From the NCBI RefSeq assembly GCF_036669915.1, contig NC_089313.1:11848011-11912010 (forward strand): a stretch of DNA of 64,000 nucleotides. Reading direction: 5' to 3'. The notes below the pieces were generated by a model, which saw only the letters and a program-made list of their open reading frames with translations, searched no databases and was not told the DNA's origin. This document shows, piece by piece, positions 57,088 to 64,000 of this stretch. This DNA comes from Pocillopora verrucosa (taxonomy: Eukaryota > Cnidaria > Anthozoa > Scleractinia > Pocilloporidae). The stretch's first letter is position 1, and every line of letters starts with the position of its first letter. Both the position numbers and the translations under genes were made by a program.

Positions 57088-58500
57088 TCAAAATGCCCTC
57101 CATGCAAAATGAAGTCTGGTGATACCTTCTTCACCCTGTGAGTAAACAACAGCAGCACTAATTCCGGCCAGGAAACCGTACGACCCTGGTGGAGTCTCAG
57201 TGTAGAATCCTCCACCATCCCCTCCATAAGGACCATAACATTTAGGATCACCATTTTCATCTTTCTTGTTAGTGTAAAAGGAGAGGCGGTCAATCATCCA
57301 TCCAGAATTAACATCAACTTTGACGATCCTTTCATTTTTTTCCAAGTGAAATTCATGGTGTTCGGACAGATCAGAGTCACTTCCCATCATAATCTCTCGG
57401 TCACCATCATGATTAAAAAAAATCTTCAGCCCTCCCAGGACAGGCGTCCCATACCAGCGTCGAATCCAAAGTTTCATTACCTTTATGAAGACGTCACTGC
57501 CAAGATCTTCAACAGCCTCTTTGTTGTTGTGATGTGATGTTTCAGGATGTACGTAGCCACCAGTGGCAAAGGAACACCCCCAACTGACGGTAGGTTTGGC
57601 AAACGCCCGAGTGGTCGCCCATATTTCATCGGCTGAATCTTTCTCGGGGGAATCAGTTTTTAGCTTCCGAGCCTTTGAAATGCTTCCTCTGCTGGAGTCT
57701 GCAATAAGTTTATGTTCTGAGATTTCTTCCAGATAAGACTCTGATAAAGTTGGGAGTCGTACCAAGGATAACAATTCTGGAAAATGTCTTTTTCGGTTGT
57801 CGATATCATGCTCAACATACTTGAAAACAGCTTCCAACACGACCTTTTCCCTTTCCTCTTTGGACGGAATCAGGCTCTCGATAACCACGCAAATACCTTC
57901 ATCAGCAAGAATCTCTTTCAGGAAACCAATTGGAAGCGACAAAAACTCTTCCATCCGAGTGACTTTGGTAAAATGCAACAAAAAGTGCTTTTTAGCCTCC
58001 TTCATTAGCTGTTCCAGCGCAAACAAATCAGCAAGCTGCCAGATGCTAGGACAAGTTTTATCATTAATTGCACCTTTCAGAAAATCTCCGCACGATTCCT
58101 TGACAAACTCCACCTGCAAATAATTGGATACCTCGAGCAAAGTTTGCACATTGTCTTTGCTGATGTCAATTTTGCCCGAATATGCGAATTCGATCAAATC
58201 GCTGACAGCATTCTCGTCAAAGCCAAGAACTTCTATCTCTTTTTTCTCTCCATCGGCCCAGTTTTTCCCGAACAAGGCTTCAAAGTAAGGACTAAAAGAG
58301 GCCAGAACGACACGATGAACTGAAAGCCGTCGGTCTTCACTAATCTTTAAAGTGACATCAGAATATCTGCCATCTTTGTACATGGTCAAAAGCCCCTTCA
58401 GCAGACTACAGCCGTGGCTTGGATCGTTTGCATGTAAGGTTTCCAACTCCGTCGAAAAATACCTTTCCAGAGAAGGTAAACCTCTTTTCATTGCGGCCAT
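57088..58500 (-). CDS. BTB-BACK-jacalin lectin fusion protein (Kelch-like relative)
   Basis: Uninterrupted single-exon frame of 470 residues. The BTB/POZ domain spans about residues 28-145 (YSDVTLKI, HRVVLASFSPYFEALF, FAYSGKI). A BACK domain of about 150-265 follows (IWQLADLFALEQLMKEAKKHF, LRRLPTLSES-like SLVRLPTLSES). A Ser/Lys linker then leads to a C-terminal domain of about 315-470 with the jacalin-like pattern: GG...SHHNNK, IRRWYGTPVLGGLKIFF, HLEKNERIVKVDV, WMIDRLSFYTN, YGPYGGDGGG, LAGISAAVV. In Kelch-like proteins BTB-BACK binds Cullin-3 and a Kelch propeller recruits substrate. Here the propeller is replaced by a lectin-type fold, suggesting a ubiquitin ligase adaptor that might recognise glycans. 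That role is inference. ATG context AAAATGGCCGC is good. It has no signal peptide, so it is cytosolic. Confidence 0.88.
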   Translation of the reverse strand: MAAMKRGLPSLERYFSTELETLHANDPSHGCSLLKGLLTMYKDGRYSDVTLKISEDRRLSVHRVVLASFSPYFEALFGKNWADGEKKEIEVLGFDENAVSDLIEFAYSGKIDISKDNVQTLLEVSNYLQVEFVKESCGDFLKGAINDKTCPSIWQLADLFALEQLMKEAKKHFLLHFTKVTRMEEFLSLPIGFLKEILADEGICVVIESLIPSKEEREKVVLEAVFKYVEHDIDNRKRHFPELLSLVRLPTLSESYLEEISEHKLIADSSRGSISKARKLKTDSPEKDSADEIWATTRAFAKPTVSWGCSFATGGYVHPETSHHNNKEAVEDLGSDVFIKVMKLWIRRWYGTPVLGGLKIFFNHDGDREIMMGSDSDLSEHHEFHLEKNERIVKVDVNSGWMIDRLSFYTNKKDENGDPKCYGPYGGDGGGFYTETPPGSYGFLAGISAAVVYSQGEEGITRLHFAWRAF

Positions 58501-58630
58501 TTTGAAGATTTTCCGAGAAGAGAAAAGTTTAAATGTTCGGTTTCGCTAACGTGGTCTGCAAAGTCTTTAGATTTTAGTTGACAGAGGAAGTCGGGGTGAC
58601 TAGTTACCAGATGTCACACTCGGGTGGAAT

Positions 58631-58765
58631 ACATGGTCAAAAGTCCCTTCAGCAGTTTGGAACCATGGCTGTAATCTTTTGCGTTAAAATTTCCAGATTA
58701 ATATTCGTCGAAAGAGAGCTGACAAAAGAAGAAGTTCACAATCTCTTGGCAGTGGCCATGTAGAC
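58631..58765 (-). pseudogene. Partial duplicate of the BTB-jacalin gene 5' end
   Basis: ATGGTCAAAAGTCCCTTCAG at 58633 matches ATGGTCAAAAGCCCCTTCAG at 58382. The similarity continues through the region corresponding to the first ~40 codons of the gene, up to a GGCCAT start-codon equivalent near 58757. Frame breaks and stops are present. It lies about 130 bp upstream of the intact gene, in the same orientation: a truncated tandem copy. Confidence 0.65.
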
Positions 58766-60819
58766 GATTTTTATACCAAGGGAAATCCTGATCTTTCGGT
58801 TTAATCACGTTGCTTGCAATCAATCAAAAGCAGTATATTTTACCTTCATTTTCGAAGCTGAGTATAGCTTTGTTTCTTTATTAATACATCTGGAGAGGAC
58901 CAAAATACCTCAGTTCGCTTGGTGGTCATGGTAATTGGCACTATCAGTCCAGGGCCGGAATGAATCTGCTACAATCAAAACTAGATAATTTTATATAGCT
59001 GCCAGAGCTGATGTAGCTGTGAGAACTGAATGTCATTATTTTTGTCCAGTTGCTTTGTAAAAATCATTACGCTATTCAGAACCGTCAAGTTTTTGTTTCG
59101 ACGCGTGATTCCCGATTCAAACTTCAACGTAGCCAAGCACTGAGAAGACAAGCTCGAAAACCCGTCTTACTTACAGTTACTTACTTGCATACCGGGTGAA
59201 AATGTTTACACGTGCACAAACTGATCTTATAATGAGAGAAATTTCTCTATTTGTGTGGAATATCAAATAAAGCTTAGTTTGACAATATGTGCCGAAACTG
59301 AAAAATTCTGAAAATGAATTTGTTTTCCGTGTTTCAGACTCTAAAACAAGACTAATTCCATATCAAGTTTCGATAACACTTTTTTTTAGATTGCTGAATT
59401 ATAACGTCTAAAACTGACAGTCGTGTGATGTCTCGAGCCATTTGCCACTGCATGTTTTAATTTATTTCTCCACATCATTAAGTCAACGCGCATTCATAGT
59501 AATACTGAGAAAAGGGAAAAAGAAAACAGCAAAGCCAAATGAGTAACTAGTTGAGTCGAGCCATGATGAAAAGACAACAATTCATCACATGTATCTCTTG
59601 GTAATCCAGCGTTCATGAGAATATTCTTAATGCCAGAAGAGAACAAGTTATTTGTGTTCCCAGAAAGACTACTTGGGTTGTCGTGTTGTTCGTGAACTTT
59701 CTTTCCTCCAACCTTGAACATTGACAATGATTCCCTGTGTAGCTCCATCCTAACTATCATGACCTCAAGCTTATAACTTGTGTTGAATTTTATCAATTTT
59801 TTTGAGTACACCTTCGCCACTGACTTCCGCTCCTGATTTTATTGCAAAGAGAAGCGTTTGTCTGAGAAAAACAAGCACCTCTCTCTACTTTTTGGGTCAC
59901 AATCCGACAGCTAAATGATTAAAAGAATCGTAAAGGAAAAATGAAAAATACCAAATAAGACAAAATTCATAAAGAAGACCTTTCTTTAAAAATATAATCC
60001 CCTCCTAGCAAGTTAGCTTTGAATGGCCGAGGACGATTTGGACGCTTACTAAAGCCATCCATGTCAGTTAACGCAAGTTCAATCTCTTGGAAACTGCGCA
60101 TGACCAGTGAGATAACCGGCTTAACTAACTACCGGCGTAATGAACACGAAATGGAAGCAGAATATGCAAACACACCTATGTAAACATTGGACCACCCGGC
60201 CGGCAAGTGATGAACAACGACGTCATCACTGATCTACAGGGACACTACCCACCCAGGAATTCGAATGAAATAAGTCAAACTTACACTTTTATACATTTTC
60301 ATCACCTTTCTGATTGATATTGTATTGATATTGCTTGGAGAAATTCGGTCTTGATCACTCGTGGGAGTTAAAGGGTTAATGAATGATTCAGCAGTTTTAC
60401 TGTTAGTAGGGGCAAATTAGATACAAGTCACTCTTAGGAAAGAGTCAAAGTACTTCTCAGAAAATCTAACCGTGCTGATTATAGCCATTCCTAGATGTCA
60501 CCAATTCATACGTCAATACTTTCACCGACTAGCGCAACCGTCTGGCTTCGTTAACCGGCGAAAACATGCATCAGCATCTAATTTCTCATCACAATTATTA
60601 CCCCTGAATCACACATTTAAGTCACGAGAACAAAGGAAATGATCACCGACTAAAGAAACTCTTGATCGGTAAACAAATTCTCCATGCCTGTACTGTACTG
60701 TGCATAAACCTCACATAAACCAATAAATAAGCAAATAAGCGCGTGCATTCTTAAAACACGTTGTTTTTCAACAAATGAAAAAGAGGTACCATGGTCTTTA
60801 GCTCTTGAAAGAGCACGGT
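58766..60819. other. Mostly unannotated region upstream of the BTB gene
   Basis: No repeat with a partner is seen except an inverted GAGGTACC...GGTACCTC pair at 60783-60826. One minus-strand frame is listed separately (59494-59820). Confidence 0.4.
59494..59820 (-). CDS. Uncertain ORF with hydrophobic C-terminus
   Basis: Open for 108 codons. It ends in LVTHLALLFSFSLFSVLL, a hydrophobic tail right before the stop that resembles a GPI-anchor signal or tail anchor. The frame continues upstream of the Met without a stop, so it could be a last exon. There is no recognised domain, no clear acceptor and no conservation evidence. It may be chance. Confidence 0.25.
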   Translation of the reverse strand: MAKVYSKKLIKFNTSYKLEVMIVRMELHRESLSMFKVGGKKVHEQHDNPSSLSGNTNNLFSSGIKNILMNAGLPRDTCDELLSFHHGSTQLVTHLALLFSFSLFSVLL

Positions 60820-61222
60820 ACCTCTTAACCTTTTATACCCTAATATCAGTTAAGGTATTTCCCATACTGTTCCCTAAACATTTCCTAAGGTACTGACAAG
60901 GAGATTTTGTGTAACAATCAACAGCCTCTTTTGATGCTGATAATTTTCGTTAGTCTCATGACCTTACTGCATGATTCAGGGGTGATATTGTAAGGAGAAA
61001 TTAGATGCTAGTCACTCTTAGGAGTTAAAGAGTTAATTAAACAATCACACTGAACTATCTCTTTTATTGTATTTATTTATTGTATAAAACAAACAATGAG
61101 AGGGAACATTTAAGGAAAGTTTAAAAAAATTGTTTGATAACTTTTTTTTTCTGAGGAATCACTTGTCTTATGTTAACCATTATCCGTTTTTTCTAAACTA
61201 GATAATCTATGGTAATAATAAC

Positions 61223-61256
<34 letters not shown>

Positions 61257-62662
61257 GGCTTTATTTAGAGAGGGTAACAAACACTTAACAGTAGCCCAAA
61301 GACACTGATGACTCTGTGGCCCTCAAACAATTACAAAATATAGATGCTACAACTAATAACAATAGTATATACCATATTTAAAAGATAAAATGTAAGAAAT
61401 AATTCATATATACAAAATTACGGTCTAAGGCACATTGCAGCCTTTTGTTCAGCTAGAAAGGATTTAAAAACATGGTGCTTAAAACTTGCTAGCGAGCCAT
61501 TATTTCTTATATTAGCATTCATACAATTCCTGTCCTTTATAGTCCTAATAGTGAAAGTATGACCTCCTTCTGATTTTCGTTTATCCTTAGGGCACATCAG
61601 ACTTATATTTGAATGTCTAGTGGCTTGATTATGAATTTCTGAATTTCTAACTACCGGTTATAAATTATTTAAATAACTAGGCATAATATAGTTGTGTTAT
61701 GGTGACAGGAGAGTTTGTTCTCCCTGTTGGCATTGCATCGGAACTCAAACAAAAAGCTGTGCTATGTAAGCTGGACATAAAATTTTCTGGATTCAGTTGT
61801 TCCAAACATGATTAGTACCATGCTGGATACATGGAATCAGAGACCTGGTGTAGACATTGTGCAACAAAAAGTTCTTCAGCATAACCATTACAACCACATC
61901 TCCCATTATCACTCACATAGTATGTCCATTTTATAAGAATTCTGTTACAGTGAAGAGTTGTTGCTACCTCTAGCTAAAGTTCCATCATACAAAGGCTGCT
62001 TATCCAATTTAAGTAAGACTTCCCCAAAGTGGGAAATAATAGATTCAAGCACATTTTTAACTGTCCCATCTACTTTAACCTACAGGTCTTGAGTTCTTTC
62101 AACTATAAATACAGCTTTCACACTTTCCCAAGAAAGCTTAAGTTCCCTGTCAGAGATTTCTGAAGTAGCTATATATTCTGATAATTGCATGAAAACACCT
62201 ACAGTCCCTGCCTGGGAAAATTTGTCTGGCCTCTCGGTTAATAATTTTAATGACAGATTTTATCAATTATTTTTATGCACCTCATGTGCCACTTTTCTTG
62301 TCCTTGACAAATTTTGACACCATCTGTGATCTATTACTGAACAGTTAAACAAAAGAAAAACTTTGACTTGCAACCCCTAGCACAAGGTCTATCACACAAA
62401 GGCTGAACTTGACTTATGAACTTATAACAAGGCCTGCATCCCAAAGCCCAAATGAATGTTTGCTTCCACCAGAAAAACAATCCAAACATCATGAAGGGGC
62501 CAACTTTTGACTCAAGCTCTGAACCTATCATTGACAGAAAATTATTTGAAAAATCACTGTGATCATGATAATTTTATAGAACACAAATTTGACTTTTAAG
62601 GTCCTGAATATACAAAATTTGTAACACAAAATGTTGGTTCCCAACATTTACAAAGTATTTTT
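60820..62662. repeat. Segmental duplication copy B, with one LINE insertion
   Basis: Partner of 52356-56602 in direct orientation; without the insertions both are about 1.35 kb long. Copy B keeps the empty sites of the two copy A LINEs and has its own insertion at 61213-61697. Divergence appears under about 10 percent. Confidence 0.9.
61213..61697 (-). mobile_element. 3' end fragment of a third LINE
   Basis: Absent from copy A. TATGG lies on both sides (61208-61212, 61698-61702), a likely short target duplication. On the plus strand it opens with an (AAT)n tract and GGCTTTATTTAGAGAGGGTA, i.e. an AATAAAG signal and tail on the minus strand. The minus strand encodes NSEIHNQATRHSNISL, FTIRTIKDRNCMNANIRN and ASFKHHVFKSFLAEQK, the C-terminal end of an L2-type polyprotein. 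Confidence 0.8.
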
Positions 62663-63279
62663 AAGAAAAAGTTCTGTGATGACTGCCCTCCAATACATAA
62701 CTGGCAAAAATAGTTTTGTATTTCTGGCCATAATTATATTTAAACTAGTTTCAGTGGATCCATTGGTTACATTGTCCTTAAAAAGTCCTTCGCAAGTACC
62801 ACATACTCAAACAACACATTAAGTCTTTCTACCTAGAAAAAAGAAATAACAAAAACACATAATTAATACTTAATGCATTTCTAAAAGTTCTGGTGCAGCA
62901 GCTGAGAGGTAAAGCATATGAAGTGAGCTTAGGTGTTTGACAATTTTTAATCATGAAGGGTCTGGCAACCACTCCCCCCTTCACTCCTCAGATCTAAATT
63001 TCAATTCTCCACACTCTCTGCCCTACATTTCAAAACATTTTCACTCAGAGAATTTAGTGTCAAATCAGAGGGTGTCTGCTACTCAACATGTTTCTTTCTT
63101 CTCAACAACCTTTTGCCTGAAACTTCATTGGAACTGTTAGGAGAAATTCAAATTTGGTCATCACTGGGAGTGAAAGGGTTAAGTACAAAAGAACAATCAG
63201 TGATATGACTAAATACAAGCTATACAGGCATGATAAGTCATTTCAGGTGATTCCTTAGAATTGCATTACCCATCAAGCC
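62663..63279. other. No gene recognised
   Basis: Short frames only. GGGAGTGAAAGGGTTAA near 63168 resembles the GGAGTTAAAGGGTTAA seen near 60364 and 54900; probably repeat debris. Confidence 0.35.
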
Positions 63280-63760
63280 AGTTATTTGATGCAAATTATG
63301 ACCTTGACATAGATGATTTGAGAAATCTTTCAAGTCAATGTTGTTTAAAATCGTGATTTTTCCACAAATTATATATCGAATTGTTCTCTATCATTCCATA
63401 CTTTAAAAACCCTTGCTTCCAACTTCTGCAAAATGAACTATGCCCTCTTAATAAAACAAGCACGGCAAACTATCTTTTTTATTGTAAATTTTCAAGCCAA
63501 TGGTAAAGAACATTTAAGGAGAGTATAAATAAATTGTTTGATAACTTATTTTTTGTGAGATCACTTTAACCCTGGTGGAAGCAAACATTTCATACTTTAA
63601 AAACCCTTGCTTCCACCTTCTGCCGAATGAACTATGCCCTCTTAATAAAACAAGCACGGCAAACTATCTTTTTTATTGTAAATTTTCAAGTCAGTGGTAA
63701 AGAACATTTAAGGAGAGTATAAAACAATTGTTCGCTAACTTTTTAACTTGTGAATTGCAC
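63280..63760. repeat. Repeat block with 194-bp tandem duplication
   Basis: CATACTTTAAAAACCCTTGC begins at 63397 and again at 63591. The units stay collinear through AATAAAACAAGCACGGCAAA and CATTTAAGGAGAGTATAAA. The left flank (TTGATGCAAATTATGACCTT) matches 52159-52300 with similar order. The segment is therefore related to the left edge of duplication copy A as well. Confidence 0.85.
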
Positions 63761-63902
63761 GCATGCGCAAGAGTGAGTTGTAGATATGATGTGGAGAATA
63801 CCACTCGCTCGCTTGCTTGATTGGTCGATTCCTGTAAACTTTTTTTTGATTTTAGGCTTTTGAGTTCATTTGATAGTTTTTGGTGAGTAATAAACAAACA
63901 AA

Positions 63903-64000
63903 ATGGCAACCTTTGTTGCTAAGAATAGTGGTGCGGTGAAAAAGAAGTCAGTGATAATCTTAAAAGAGTTAATTTTTTTCGTTTTAGTTTCAACAAGCAG
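63903..64000 (+). CDS. Possible 5' exon at the window edge
   Basis: ACAAAATGGCAACC provides a good start context. The frame (MATFVAKNSGAVKKKSVII) stays open to the window end. Upstream, 63760-63880 has lower AT content and CGCATGCGC-like motifs compatible with a promoter. Too short to identify; may be chance. Confidence 0.3.
   Translation, partial: MATFVAKNSGAVKKKSVIILKELIFFVLVSTS

Noticed and set aside
1-64000. CRISPR arrays, rRNA genes, bacterial-type operons
   Set aside because: No spaced direct repeats of CRISPR form and no rRNA core sequences were seen; the tandem repeats found have other structure and the genome is clearly eukaryotic.

Overview
The window is animal nuclear DNA, most likely from an anthozoan cnidarian and probably a stony coral. 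The evidence is its AT-rich composition, short exons with GT-AG introns, one tRNA with eukaryotic internal promoter boxes, and a very dense, diverse transposon load. That load includes PIF/Harbinger, Penelope-like, CR1/L2-like LINEs, a viral/Polinton-type remnant and a multi-copy protein family I associate with cnidarian genomes. There is no operon structure, no ribosome binding sites and no CRISPR. Species-level assignment is not possible from sequence alone.

Layout, left to right. 1-6.4 kb: a minus-strand multi-exon coiled-coil gene (858-3770) whose terminal exon exists in three tandem copies, a tRNA-Arg(ACG), and a dispersed duplication. 6.4-10 kb: a 610-bp palindromic MITE with an 8-bp target duplication, a decayed coiled-coil gene and a relic SGNH-esterase module. 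10-17.3 kb: mostly quiet DNA ending in a head-to-head inverted pair of Penelope-like fragments with a GIY-YIG domain and a degenerate hammerhead motif. 18-31.6 kb: a nest of fragments of one multi-copy element family, including a ~1.2-kb inverted repeat and at least three protein-coding remnants. Within it sit two clusters of GGAATTCC palindromes, a minus-strand two-exon gene piece and a divergent zinc-finger exon.

32.4-41 kb: a 12-bp-period minisatellite, a long foldback, and a degraded viral/Polinton-like element encoding a phospholipase A2 motif protein and protein-primed-type DNA polymerase B. A complete, apparently intact 4,052-bp Harbinger transposon (transposase plus Myb/SANT partner, TIRs, AAT target duplication) has landed inside it. 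So has a 155-bp insertion carrying a hammerhead ribozyme core, flanked by a 12-bp target duplication. 43.4-51.7 kb: a plus-strand multi-exon gene whose exons are mostly symmetric phase 1-1, with a triplicated 81-nt exon and a TTAA-flanked DNA transposon in intron 1. 52.3-62.7 kb: a duplicated ~1.3-kb segment whose two copies differ by three LINE insertions. Between the copies lies the best host gene of the window, a single-exon 470-residue protein combining BTB, BACK and a C-terminal jacalin-like lectin domain (57088-58500, minus).

The host genes do not form an evident pathway. The mobile DNA tells a nested history instead: viral-type element first, then Harbinger and hammerhead-element insertions into it. 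Exon-level tandem duplication has shaped both multi-exon genes. Large stretches hold nothing I can name, and I say so in the entries.
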